Shown: piece after piece, positions 22,170 to 32,703 of the stretch
How positions within the stretch are numbered: position 1 is the first letter of the stretch
How the letters are laid out: each line of letters begins with the position of its first letter
DNA from: Adiantum capillus-veneris
Lineage: Eukaryota; Streptophyta; Polypodiopsida; Polypodiales; Pteridaceae
NCBI GenBank assembly: GCA_014529385.2
Contig: CM043968.1
Span: 130,195,018-130,259,017, forward strand
Length of the DNA: 64,000 nt
Reading direction: 5' to 3'
The notes under the pieces: generated by a model
What the model was told of the DNA's origin: nothing
The model's database searches: none
The model's input: only the letters and a program-made list of their open reading frames with translations
Program-made: the position numbers and the translations under genes

Positions 22170-23459
22170 TCATACCTTTTGGAATGAGGTCGTCACCTTT
22201 TGAAACCAATTGTTCCAAGTTGTTATGGGTGAAGGCTTTAACCAATAGTTTTCGACCGCCCTATGCGTTTCATCTAGTTGCAAGGGTGGTAAGGTACTCT
22301 CCCATGATTTTATTTGCAACATTGTTGTAGGTGGTGAACTTACCCCGGGAGGTGCAAACTCTTTCGTGCTTGTATGGATATGTACAGTGGTACGTGGAGG
22401 TTGTGTCGAAGCTTCTATTTGCATATAGGAACTACATGAAGAGCAAGAAGCTTCATTTGATTTTCCTGTTCCTAAGCTAGGTGGAACAAATCGTTCTTTC
22501 TTTGGTACCCAAACAAGCTCTAGAGCGGGTGTGTAACATTCCATGATTTTTTCCTTTCCGCGATTTTCAATTTGTTTTGGAGCCACAGGATTGGGTTTAC
22601 ATGGGCCAGGTGACAGGTAAGAGTACACTTTACGTTTGGGCACCCAGATTTGATGATTTCCTTCATAGTATCCTTGGGCTTCCAATAGTTGTTTAGGAAT
22701 CCAACGCAACGTTTCTTTACATTTCTTGGAGTGAGTGGGACGATTCTTACGAGGTTTCCGTTTTTTTGCATCAACCATGCTCACTACAGAAGCTTTAGGG
22801 ACCCACTTGTATGTTTTCTCTATTATATTAGGATGGTTCTTGTGTGTCTCAAGCTTTCTTTCAACTACATCAGTTGAAGCTCTAGAGAGTTGGGCTATGG
22901 GGACGTATGGTTCAACCTCCTGGACATGCAATGTCTTGGGTTTTATTTCCTTAGGCAATATCTCAGGGACTATGGCTTGAGTGGTAGGGCTAAGAGTTGG
23001 TTTTTGCGTTGTAACACCCCCAGTCCCCCAATCAATAGTGCATTTGGTGGCTATCATCCACGTGCGGCCTAGGTTTATATTACCCTCCATAGTTCCAGTA
23101 GGCATGACCAAAAAGTCTTGAGCTACAATTCCATTGTCATAACTGACAGAAGTGTGCCAGATTCCAAAAACCGTAGTTTTTTTCTTGTTGACACCCTTGA
23201 CTTGGATAATACTCTCAGATAGAGGTGGCTTCCCTAACTGACACCACACCCCATAGGATAGCAGATTATATTTAGCACCCGTGTCCAATAAGGCGTTATA
23301 TAGCACTTTTCCATAGGCACTATTTAACTCAATAGGGTATCGTAGAGGTGTGTCAGAGTCCAACCCATCCTCTTCGATTTCCACGTGGAATGCATTTGTG
23401 ACTCCAAGGTTAGCCTCTCGTTTTTGTCTTATACGTTGTTGTCGCTCCTTAGCCTCAGC
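22170..23459 (-). CDS. E1 pol C-terminal extension: retropepsin-like domain plus WVPK repeats
   Basis: In frame with integrase across a TAA at 23460-23462, so it was probably the end of the pol polyprotein. The longest ATG-led frame starts at 23384 (404 codons). Residues 34-37 are D-T-G-A in the context NALLDTGAKYNLLSYGVW, followed by QVKGVNKKKTTVFGIW and INLGRTWMIATKCTIDW, which match the active-site, flap-side and ILGRPW strands of retropepsins. The rest is basic and proline-rich with four W-V/I-P-K motifs (W194, W228, W247, W292: YKWVPK, LRWIPK, IWVPK, LVWVPK). Known gypsy pol has its protease before RT, and E1 has that one too (26612-28396). The role of a second one is unknown; it could be a binding domain or a working protease. 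Confidence 0.7.
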   Translation of the reverse strand, partial: AEAKERQQRIRQKREANLGVTNAFHVEIEEDGLDSDTPLRYPIELNSAYGKVLYNALLDTGAKYNLLSYGVWCQLGKPPLSESIIQVKGVNKKKTTVFGIWHTSVSYDNGIVAQDFLVMPTGTMEGNINLGRTWMIATKCTIDWGTGGVTTQKPTLSPTTQAIVPEILPKEIKPKTLHVQEVEPYVPIAQLSRASTDVVERKLETHKNHPNIIEKTYKWVPKASVVSMVDAKKRKPRKNRPTHSKKCKETLRWIPKQLLEAQGYYEGNHQIWVPKRKVYSYLSPGPCKPNPVAPKQIENRGKEKIMECYTPALELVWVPKKERFVPPSLGTGKSNEASCSSCSSYMQIEASTQPPRTTVHIHTSTKEFAPPGVSSPPTTMLQIKSWESTLPPLQLDETHRAVENYWLKPSPITTWNNWFQKVTTSFQKV

Positions 23460-24821
23460 TTAAGCTTGAGCTTGTATCTTGTTTAACTCGGTTTGTGCTT
23501 TGGCGGCCTTCTTTTGATGAATGGCCCGTAGTTCTTCTTGGCTTAAAGGATCATAATATCTTTTGAATTTACTCCCATTGAGGAATCCAATGGTTTCAAC
23601 TCCATCAAGAGTTTCCACACGAAGGGTACCTTGTGGGGTAATTTCACATACTCTATATGGTCCTTTACCAGCATATTTCAACTTTTTCTTCTCTTTACGT
23701 ATTCCATACATAAGGACTTTATCACCAACTTTGATGTCCTTATCCTTCACATGGCGATCAAACCACTTCTTTCTCCTATCCTTTTCCACAAGAGCATTTT
23801 GCACAGCCAACTGTCTCTCTTCGTCTAGTTTTTCTAAGATATACAAACGCTCGGTTAAGGGGTTACCATTCCATCCTTCTTGCGAAGCTACCCTAAGACT
23901 AGGAATGACAAACTCCCAAGGCATAACCGCTTCTTGGCCGTATACCATTTTGAATGGCGTACAATTAATAGCCACTTTCTAAGCAGTACGATAAGCCCAT
24001 AGAGCAGATGTCAACTTCAAATCCCAATCAGTGCGATGAGCTTCTACAGTCTTGGTTAAAATAGAGATTAGAGTCTTGTTGGTGCTCTCGGCTTGTCCAT
24101 TAGCTTGCGGGTAATAAGGTGTAGACTTATGGTGGGATATCATAAAGGTCGTGGTAAGCTCTCTTATTACCTCATTTATAAAATGGGTACCATTATCACT
24201 AACAATTTCAAAAGGGCAACCAAATCTTGTGATAATGTTCTCAAAAAGAAACTTAGCTGTTGTCCTCGCATCAGCTTTTTGTGAAGCCTTAGCTTCAGCC
24301 CACTTTGTTACATAGTTCGTAGCAACTAGAATATATCGAGATTGAGTGTTGCGAGCTGCGGGACTAATTGGACCTACAAAGTCTAAGCCCCATTTTTCAA
24401 ATGGTTGGGTTACTTTAATAGGATGTAAGGGCATTCTGTCTTTGCGCTGTGTGGTCTTGTAACGTTGGCACTCATCACACCCTTTTGTAAAAAGTGATGC
24501 ATCCTTAAATAAAGTTGGCCACCAATAGCATGATTGCAGCACCTTTCTAGCAGTCAGGTCTCCTGAAAAATGTCCTCCTGCTATGCCCATATGTGCTTCT
24601 TGCAAGATATACAAATATTCATCCTCGCGGGCACAACGCCTAAGAATATTGTCCTTGCCTAGTCTATACAGAGTTCCGGCAATCAAACAATAGGGTTCAC
24701 ATTCTTTTACTAGCCTTCGAGCGATATCCTTACGAAGTTCCTTGGGTGGAAAACCATTAACTAAAAAGTTAACAATGTTCTTACTCCATTCAGGCATAGT
24801 CTCAACTATGAATCGGGTCAC
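23460..24821 (-). pseudogene. E1 integrase
   Basis: Integrase inserts the element cDNA. From 24821: zinc-binding H-x3-H...C-x2-C (HMGIAGGH ... CDEC), then the catalytic core with WGLDFVGPI (D), IVSDNGTHF (D) and GQAEST (E), spaced as in DD35E enzymes. A C-terminal part with VGDKVLMYG and YAGKGPYRVCEI is the GPY/F-type module of gypsy integrases; no chromodomain follows. A TAG at 23979-23981 (YRTA-stop-KVAINCTPF) breaks it, and the frame differs from the RT frame across 24802-24821, an indel. A second stop at 23460 separates it from the extension. Confidence 0.88.
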
Positions 24822-26643
24822 CGGGTCTCACTACAATCGTGAAATCAAACTCCAGAAGAATTAACAACCATCGTGTGATTCTTCCTGTGGAGCATGGCTT
24901 GTTTACCAAATACAGCAATGCTTGATGATCCACATAAAATACAAACTTGTTTGCCAGAAGGTAGTAGCGAAATTTCTTTACTGCATAAACCATTGCCAAA
25001 CCTTCTCGCTCTGTAGTGGTGTAGTTCCTTTCAGCATCGTTCAATTGACGGCTTGCAAAGCTAATGGGATAGTCCAATTTATGTTCTCCTGGTTGAGTGA
25101 GAACACACCCAATAGCAAAGTTTGATGCATCAATATGCACACGGAAAATGACATCCCAGTTAGGTGTCCTTAAAATCGGAGCACTTGCTAGTGTTTTCTT
25201 CAATTTTTCATAGGCCTGGTCACACTCTTCAGTCCATTTAAATTCAATGAGAAGCTTGTACAAAGGATGTGCTATCTCAGCAAAAAATAAAATAAACCGT
25301 CGATAATAACCCACGTGTCCCATGAACCTTTGAACTCCCTTGTAATTGGTTGGTGGTGGTAACTCTAGAATCACTTTAATTTTGCTCTCATCGGTTGAGA
25401 TACCATTCTTAGATACTATATGCCCTAAAATAACTCCATGCTTGACCCAAAATTGGCATTTGAACGGGTTCAATGAGATACGATATAACCTACACTTTTC
25501 AAACACCTTCCGCAAACATGATAGATGTTCTTTCCAAGAAGAGTAAACACAAAGGTCGTCTAAGAAAGCTTCACAAAACTCTCTCAAATATTCTTTAAAA
25601 GAAGTGTTTATTAATCGTTGGAATGTAGCAGGGGCATTTGTTAAGCCAAAAGCCATCACACGAAATGCAAACACGCCAAATTCCGTGATGAAGGCAGTTT
25701 TAGCTTGGTCCTCTAGCGCTATCGTGATTTGGTTGTAGCCTGAGTACCCATCTAGAAAGCTATAAGCTTCCTTGCCTGCAACTCTTTCGAGTACATGTTC
25801 GGAATATGGTAGGGGGTAATGGTCTCTTCTAGTAGCTGCATTAACTTTTTTGAGGTCCACGCACACCCTGAGTTTCCCATTCTTTTTTGGCACGGTAACT
25901 ATTGGAGACACCCATTCAGAGTGTTCAATAGGATATATGAACCCACATTTGATAAGCTTTTCTAGTTCTTCTTGAATGATCTTTGCGTACTTAGGATTCA
26001 TCGGGTAGGGTCTTTGTTGTACGGGCTTCGCAGTGCTAATCATAGGGATTGTATGTTGGACCACAGAAGGTGGAACACCTTTCATATCATGGTATGTCCA
26101 AGTGAATATGTCCTTGAATTCCTTGAGAAGCTCTTTGAGGAATGCCTCTTCAACTTCTGTGAGGTCTCGGGCAATAAAAACAGGTTTTGATTCTTCACCG
26201 GGGTCGGCTAATTCTATTTCTTTAACTATTGCTGGACCATCATAGATTCCATTATTCCCATCGATAGGTATTCTTTGGGCTTTTGTGTACACAACCTTTG
26301 CTTCCCCTGTGGTGTAAGATTTGAAATTTTCTGGTGCAGGATGCAAGTCTGTGGATTCTGGTTGTGCTTTGGTCTGTGCTTCTATTTCTGCTTTCTTGTG
26401 TTGTCGAGCTAACTCTTGGTTTTGACGCCTCCTTGCAGTGCGGCTCAACTTTGGCTTGTCTATGATCTCTAATTGGGCTATGTCATGGGGTCGTGGTCTA
26501 CACCACATAACATTTTGGAGATATTCACTCCAATCGTCTACCAATTTTCGATGAGCATCACATGCTCCTATATAACTGAGCCATTCTGCTGAGGATCTCT
26601 TCTTTTTTATCCTAGCACGCACATTGGCTCGATATCGACGCAT
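24802..26643 (-). CDS. E1 reverse transcriptase and RNase H
   Basis: 613 codons without a stop. The N-terminal ~160 residues are a basic linker, then RT: KNGKLRVCVDLKKVN, FLDGYSGYNQI (motif A), AFGLTNAPATFQR (motif B) and FLDD at residues 360-363 (motif C, in place of YVDD/YIDD). Then the connection SKNGISTDESK and an RNase H with HIDASNFAIG, TTTEREGLAMVYAVKKFRYYLL and YVDHQALLYL. It copies the genomic RNA and degrades it. The frame overlaps the protease frame by 32 bases (26612-26643) at the front and the integrase frame by 20 bases at the end; both look like indels in an originally single frame. Confidence 0.9.
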   Translation of the reverse strand: MRRYRANVRARIKKKRSSAEWLSYIGACDAHRKLVDDWSEYLQNVMWCRPRPHDIAQLEIIDKPKLSRTARRRQNQELARQHKKAEIEAQTKAQPESTDLHPAPENFKSYTTGEAKVVYTKAQRIPIDGNNGIYDGPAIVKEIELADPGEESKPVFIARDLTEVEEAFLKELLKEFKDIFTWTYHDMKGVPPSVVQHTIPMISTAKPVQQRPYPMNPKYAKIIQEELEKLIKCGFIYPIEHSEWVSPIVTVPKKNGKLRVCVDLKKVNAATRRDHYPLPYSEHVLERVAGKEAYSFLDGYSGYNQITIALEDQAKTAFITEFGVFAFRVMAFGLTNAPATFQRLINTSFKEYLREFCEAFLDDLCVYSSWKEHLSCLRKVFEKCRLYRISLNPFKCQFWVKHGVILGHIVSKNGISTDESKIKVILELPPPTNYKGVQRFMGHVGYYRRFILFFAEIAHPLYKLLIEFKWTEECDQAYEKLKKTLASAPILRTPNWDVIFRVHIDASNFAIGCVLTQPGEHKLDYPISFASRQLNDAERNYTTTEREGLAMVYAVKKFRYYLLANKFVFYVDHQALLYLVNKPCSTGRITRWLLILLEFDFTIVVRPGDPIHS

Positions 26644-28396
26644 TTAGATCTGGCTCACTAAAGGAGTCCTCGTTGATGTCCTCTTCACTCTCGGAGGAGC
26701 TATCATGGGTTGATGTGCTCGGTCCTTCGGAATGTTTTGACTCTGAACTTGCTCCACTCTTTAATTCATGAGATTCAGAATCCGTTTCACTCTGGAAGTC
26801 AGTGTCTGAGTCGTAATGGTTAAAGTCTTCTATTGAGCTATCGGTGTCACTGTCAGATTGGTCCACAATTGCCTTGCCCTTAGAAGATGCATGTATGGCA
26901 CTTATCATGTTCAGAGGTGCAATTTGTGGTACCTCTTCCCCCTCTGGTGTGACCCAAGTGGTTCCTCTATTTCCCCAGGTATCTATGGTTGCAGCTAGGT
27001 GTACCCAGTCTACGTTGTCTGATTCCGTCATACCCGGTAACACATCCATGTAAGGAGAATCTTGGCCAATGTCTGTATCCTTCTTACAAGTGTAACAATA
27101 TTGTAGTGGGGCCGAGTGAACTGTGGTGTCAGAGCGATGATCAATAATGGTTTTACTCCCTAAGGGGTGTACCTTACCAGTCACCAAATCCACTCTAAGG
27201 ACAGAGTCTTGGAATTGCAAATAGACATGATTTTTAGACCAATCATGAACCATTTGTGCTTCCCTCATGAATGGTCGTCCTAAAATCATTTCATATGACA
27301 TAAGGTGTTTAGAGAAATCCATTACAATGAACGTATGTCGTACCTTGTGTCCTAGAACTTTGATCTTAAGATCCTTGAGCATCCCCATAGGTTTGGCTAT
27401 GGTACCATTTGCCATCTTTACCACAATATTAGTAATACTGAGGCGGGGTTTTCCCATGGATTCCCAACAATCTTTTGTAACGATGCTAACACCCGCACCA
27501 CCATCAAGAATTCCCTTTATAGTTAATCCCTTGGTAGTGATGGGTAGGGTCGCATTAGACTCGTCGCCTTCAAAATACTGCCCTAATTCGTTAATGGGTA
27601 CCTCGATCGCAGACTCGTGTCCATCTAAGTCAAGTGATTGCACATGATTTTCCTCATCAATCATAATCGAGTCAGGCCTATTTGGTTGCGCAAACTGCGG
27701 TAATCCCGTTCGTAGCTCTCCGTTAAGGAATGCTCGAAGTGCAAGGAATAACTGAGCATCTCCATACAGCTTTGCTATGATCGTGGTTCGGACCTCAGAA
27801 GACATGAAGTCCACTAGTTTGGCAACATTCATTGGCATTTTGCAGGGTGTAGGACCTTGACTAGGAACTGGTGAGGATGGAATCTCATATTCCTCAATGG
27901 GATAGGGTATTCCTTCGTTAAACATCCTTTCCAACAAGAAGGGTGTATGCTCGCTTTCTGATGTCCCGTCCTCACTCCCTTCTTGGATGATACTAGATAT
28001 GGCTAACGGTCTATGGTTCATGTGGGGTGGATAAACTTGCGTGGGAAACACTGTGTCATGAATTTTGACATGCATGGGTTCTGGTTCTAGTTTCCTTTGA
28101 GTCTCCTCCACTAAACCTCTTAGATGTTTCACCTGCTCAATTTCGTCTACTGGGTTTGGGTACGTCCCAATCTTCTTGTTACGATTCTTCCCTTTTTGCC
28201 CCTGCGGTTTATCTTGGGGGTCTTGGATTGGATTTGGAAACACTTGTGGTGTTTTCAGAGGCTCTTTATGGTTTTCTCTTATTCGGTTTTCATTTGGTTC
28301 CATGTTACGGTTTTCTTTGTCGGTCTTTCCCTTTGTGGTATTGGTTCTAGTCTCCATTGTCTCGATTGAATCTGAATCATCCTCAAGGTCATTCAT
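26612..28396 (-). CDS. E1 protease (PR1) region
   Basis: 594 codons. The N-terminal half is charged linker. The retropepsin core reads ITTKGLTIKGILDGGAGVSI: the active-site triplet is D-G-G instead of D-T/S-G, then VVKMANGTIAKPMG and MSYEMILGRPFM, the flap-side and ILGRP strands. The C-terminal ~90 residues are an acidic/serine-rich linker. The E2 homologue is joined to gag in one frame, so the separate start here results from the 22-base deletion near 28395-28402. DGG-type triplets are known from some plant gypsy proteases, but activity is uncertain. Confidence 0.82.
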   Translation of the reverse strand: MNDLEDDSDSIETMETRTNTTKGKTDKENRNMEPNENRIRENHKEPLKTPQVFPNPIQDPQDKPQGQKGKNRNKKIGTYPNPVDEIEQVKHLRGLVEETQRKLEPEPMHVKIHDTVFPTQVYPPHMNHRPLAISSIIQEGSEDGTSESEHTPFLLERMFNEGIPYPIEEYEIPSSPVPSQGPTPCKMPMNVAKLVDFMSSEVRTTIIAKLYGDAQLFLALRAFLNGELRTGLPQFAQPNRPDSIMIDEENHVQSLDLDGHESAIEVPINELGQYFEGDESNATLPITTKGLTIKGILDGGAGVSIVTKDCWESMGKPRLSITNIVVKMANGTIAKPMGMLKDLKIKVLGHKVRHTFIVMDFSKHLMSYEMILGRPFMREAQMVHDWSKNHVYLQFQDSVLRVDLVTGKVHPLGSKTIIDHRSDTTVHSAPLQYCYTCKKDTDIGQDSPYMDVLPGMTESDNVDWVHLAATIDTWGNRGTTWVTPEGEEVPQIAPLNMISAIHASSKGKAIVDQSDSDTDSSIEDFNHYDSDTDFQSETDSESHELKSGASSESKHSEGPSTSTHDSSSESEEDINEDSFSEPDLNASISSQCAC

Positions 28397-30612
28397 ATAC
28401 TATTTGTTTTGGAACTTGGCTTTGAATTTCCCGTATTCTGCGACCTCGTCCTTCGTGTCTTGTTTTTCTTTGCTTGGATAACTGACGCGGTATCTCTCTC
28501 TTCGAGGATATGGCCTGGCCCTTGAAGCATGGACCATGTAATCGCATAAGCGGGTGTGACGGGTGGTATTGGCGATGTCACACTAGCAATTTCGACCAAA
28601 TTTAGGGGTGTGATTTTAGGCGCATTTGGGTTATAGGGGCATTGGGCAATCAAGTGATCTATGCCACAACGATTACATGTGAGTATTGGCATTGAAGACG
28701 TGCTCCCTTGATTCATTTGCATCTGTGCAGCATTCTTTTGCAGCCTAATAGGGCACTCCGCTCCCCAATGTGGTCCACCACACTCGTAGCATTGAAAAGG
28801 TGGCCTCCTAGCCTGGGTGTTGATATTTTGACCTCTGGATGCGAGAGCAGCAGCTTGATAAACCGGCTTGACTTGCCCCCAACAATCTTCCATGTAGTAT
28901 ATAGGACACTCTTCCAATGTATCAAGTCCGTAGGCAATACTAGTGTCTATTTCCTCCTCACAGCCATCTGCATAAGCATTAGATGGCTCGCAACCCACTT
29001 GGTTCATAGGGGCGACTCTTGGATGCGGGGGCTGCGGTCCTAGCACAGGAGGTGGTAGCGGTGTAGCTTGTACAACATTTTGAGATCTAGGGACCATGTG
29101 TTGCGGTAGTTGCTCAAGAGGTGGAGTAGGCATCAATACAGGAGCTCGAGACGCATCCGTCCAGGCTACATGTGGTCTATTTGCCATCATACGTTTGATC
29201 ATTAAACAATCCTTAGCTTGGTGACCATACCTACCACATGCGTTGCAAGTTCCATTAAATTTTACTCTAAACGTAGGGCACTCACTAGTGCTATGTGGAC
29301 CCAAGCAAATGGAACACCATTGTTGCTCCCTTCTTGGATACATGTTACTATTTTGAGGGGGTCGATTATCCTTAAGAGACTCTTGGATTGCCTTGGTGAG
29401 GTCTGTCAAGAATGTCTCAAATACCTTTGGCTCATTGGCAATGGGCTTTGCAGTCATGGGTTCATACTCAATGGCTTGTGAGCTAGTGGATCTCGTGTCA
29501 GTAGACACCCTCATGCCTGCTATCATCAAGTTGTCCTCTAATTGGATTGCATTGGCAGTGACATCTTCCCAGGTTGTGATACCTCTAATCACTAGTCCAT
29601 TATAGATTCCTTCATTCCTCAACCCTCGAATGAATCGATCAAGCAGTTGGTTATTGTTGAAGCACTCATTTACAGGGCAGCGAGAGTTTAAGTGCTTTAG
29701 ACGACTAATGAAGTCTCTTACTGACTCTCCTTCCTTACGTTCGGCCTTCTGTAGCTGAGATGCTACACCCCAAAGCACACCTTCTCGTATGTACTCCTTT
29801 AGAAACAACCGTCGAAGGGTAGGGTAGATTGTTTTCTCGTCCACCCTTAGGGTTCTATACCAATCTCCAGCCTTCCCACTTAATGTCAAGCTTAAGGCAT
29901 TGCACTTATGTAGTTCGTTGCGTTCCCCTAAGGAATCACATACTTGTTCAAACACTTCAATGTGTTTTCTAGCATCTTCGTCCCCATCGAATTTTTGCGT
30001 GAGTTTGGCAATTTGTACTGCCTTACTTCTAGGCTCTCTATCAGATGCATGACGCATATTTTCCGCGATAGATCGACCTATGGTTTGAGCAAACGCTGCC
30101 AAGTCACCTATGTGAGGAGGCAGGGCCGGTGGAGGTACTCTTGGAATCACATGTGGGAGAGGGACGGGTACCGGTCTTGGCATATGTGTGGATGATGCAG
30201 GATATGGAACATAACCGGGCATAGGTCCACTCGGATAAGGGCTAGGGAGCGGCACTCGAGGAGCATAAACAAGTGGTACAATTGGAGGTGTGGGGGCCAT
30301 GTGTGCATAAGGGGCTAGAGGCACATACGGTCGAGGCCCCATATTAGGTACTACGACACTAGGTAGTGGCACTGCGCTAACCGTAGATGTCATCGGTACA
30401 TTCTCTGTCAGGCTTATCCTTGGAGTGAGCACTGTGTTTTCCTTAATAGAGGGTTGAGCCAAGTTAGGGAAGCTAAAGTTGTCGCTCGGAGGCTCAGATT
30501 TCATAGAGACCCCAGGTGAAATGACGTAAGATGGGTCCATGGGACTCATTAGAGGAGTCTCCATTTGTGATAGAGTAGGCTGTTGAGCCTTGCTCGTATC
30601 CAGAAATCTCAT
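28393..30612 (-). pseudogene. E1 gag, main part
   Basis: 739 codons, structural protein of the particle. Proline-rich N-terminal region (about residues 70-170), then the retrotransposon gag core (AVQIAKLTQKFDGDEDARKH to LEDNLMIAG), then four zinc knuckles: CSICLGPHSTSEC, CNACGRYGHQAKDC, CYECGGPHWGAEC and CNRCGIDHLIAQC. Three have spacing C-x2-C-x3-H-x4-C and one the usual C-x2-C-x4-H-x4-C. Compared with E2 the frame is cut at the end by a 22-base deletion and at the front by a single-base deletion near 30643. Confidence 0.85.
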
Positions 30613-31372
30613 GGGGCTAGTTGAGAGTATATTTACCCCTCGGTTTGCCTTTCCGATTGAATAATGCCATGGATAACATTACAGATCATTTTCTGTTGAT
30701 CTTCGATGCTCGTGGCACTAGAGGTGGATTGTACAATCTCTATCCATCCTACATGGTAGGCGTGGCCAGAGTGTAGATCCGTCAACACCTCAGTGTGGAG
30801 GTCGTATGTCTAGTGATCATTAATGAACAATCCTTCTAGAGTCGACGTGTTAACGGTTTCTTGTGAGGTAGAAGCAATGTTGCTCCCCGTGGTTTTACTT
30901 GTCACCAACGGTACTCTAGAGGGAACTTCTGAAGGAGGCAGCTCAACAGGGCCTTCTTGGTAAGAAGTTGGTAGGATATCCACATGGACACTCTTTGGGG
31001 GTGTGGGGTCCACGTGCGATGTGAAAGGAGAGTCCACTTCCCCACCCCCTTCGTGTGCTTCATTTGCATCAGGTTCCGAGCGAGTAGCTCTACCTAATGT
31101 TTCCATGAAACGGCTAAACATACACTAGTACTAGGCTGTGGAGCTTTGGGAGGTGCATGGCCTTCTCTCTCAATGTTTTGGGTAGGGTATGCTTCCATGA
31201 TTTCTGAGTCGGGGGAGGAATCACTAGCGGCTATTTTAGGGTCTTGGGTGGTGCCACCTTGTGTCCGCGCTGAGGGTCTAGAGCCTATCGTGGATGGGTA
31301 ATGGGTGTCCGTATGAACAAAGGCACCCTCAATATGCTCGTGTTCTAGCACCCGCCCAGAGCGTAAGTGCAT
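30613..31372 (-). pseudogene. E1 gag N-terminal part, broken
   Basis: Begins MHLRSGRVLEHEHIEG at 31372, the usual LRSGR opening of this gypsy group. Compared with the uninterrupted E2 copy it has a 2-base insertion near 31122-31125, a TGG to TAG change at 30810-30812 and a 1-base deletion near 30643. E1 therefore cannot make full gag. Confidence 0.8.
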
Positions 31373-32410
31373 GTGCTTTTGATACCCTAAGGTGTCAAAA
31401 AGCTGCTCTAGGAGGCCTTGTGACTAGTTTTTTGCGTGTTTTTTGTTTATTTTTTTGCTAGATTTTTTAGAGCGTGTCGTGGAATGGGCCGTGTGATAGC
31501 TCGAAACGAGCGTATCGCTAGGAGGGACGCGCCGTGCATTACAGCCCACCGTTTGCTTCTATTTTGCTCCAGAAAAGCCCGAAACAGTCTTTTCCTAGCT
31601 GGGGAACTAGGCTCCAAATAGCAAGTCTAAGGGTGCAAGTGGGAAGAGAAGGGAGGAGAGTGGAGGACTTGTCCCACATGCTCTCATTCCCTCTTGAGGA
31701 GGTAGGGTATATATATAAGAGTGAGTCTAGTATGTATCATAAGACTGAGGACTGAGGCCGAGGCCAGGGCCTGGGCCTGGGCCTGGGCCTGGGCAAACGA
31801 TCCCGATCTAACTTTTATACAAACCAACCCGTCCGTTTTTATAACTCACGTTTTTTATTTTCGAAAATCTAACCTCCCCCTCACTCACGTTTTTATTTTT
31901 CGAATTTTTTTTTTGAAAAAGAATTTTTTATTTTATTTTATTTTATTTATTTATTTATTTATTTTTATTTTTTTTGGAGATTATTGGGTACGCGTTTTGG
32001 TGCGCGTTGACCTCACCTAACTATTTACTGTCCCACCTACCTACTTACCTGTTAATCAGTGGTTCACCTAATTACTAACCTGCTTAATTAACTAACTGTG
32101 CGCCTAACTGTGCACAAACCAGAAAATGCAGAAAATTGAAACTTGACAGAACTGTGCAGTGCAAACCAGAAAATGCAAAAAACGCAGAAACGCAAGAAAC
32201 GCTAACTGTGTAAGCTGAAATCGGAGCTTAATAGAACTAACAAAACAGAGCTTAACAAAACACAGAAAACTTGAATGCAGTCAACAACATTGTGTCTTTC
32301 TCTACTGTTTTTGCATAACAACAGTGATCAAACTTAAGCCGCGCCTTTCCTACTTAAAAAATAGCTTCAATACAATTTACAGGTCGCCATTGGAGCTTCA
32401 CGCGCAGCAG
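31373..32410 (-). other. E1 leader
   Basis: Untranslated leader between primer site and gag. Contains a GGGCCT hexamer run (about 31765-31797), T-rich and TTTA repeats (31895-31975) and GCAGAAA-type repeats (32120-32200). A plant TATA-like TATATATA is at 31708-31717. Confidence 0.55.
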
Positions 32411-32429
32411 CTCCCTGGCAGCGGCGCCA
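32411..32429 (-). other. E1 primer-binding site
   Basis: On the minus strand TGGCGCCGCTGCCAGGGAG, four bases inside the 5' LTR. It resembles the complement of the 3' end of plant tRNA-Asp (as I recall it, TGGCGCCGTTGCCGGGG), with two or three mismatches. Confidence 0.75.
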
Positions 32430-32433
32430 AAAA

Positions 32434-32662
32434 TGTCAAGGCTAGGGACTTGCTACGCGCCGTGTGCGAGCCACAAAGGCTCCTAGCACACAGTCATACA
32501 ACAGACAAGCTCACAAGGAAGAACGGTGTGTCACTCACCTTCCTGCGTAGTTGCGAATGAAGGATTCCCGCGCCGCGAAGAAGAGGGAGACGCCGCTACG
32601 CCGCGCTCAACCGCCTCGCCGCCGTCGTGCCGCCGCAACGCTTGATCGCACACACACTCTCA

Positions 32663-32703
<41 letters not shown>

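Noticed and set aside
27267-27647. Plus-strand frame of 126 codons opposite the protease, also seen at 51986
   Set aside because: Antisense shadow of a conserved coding region; conserved only because the minus-strand protein is.
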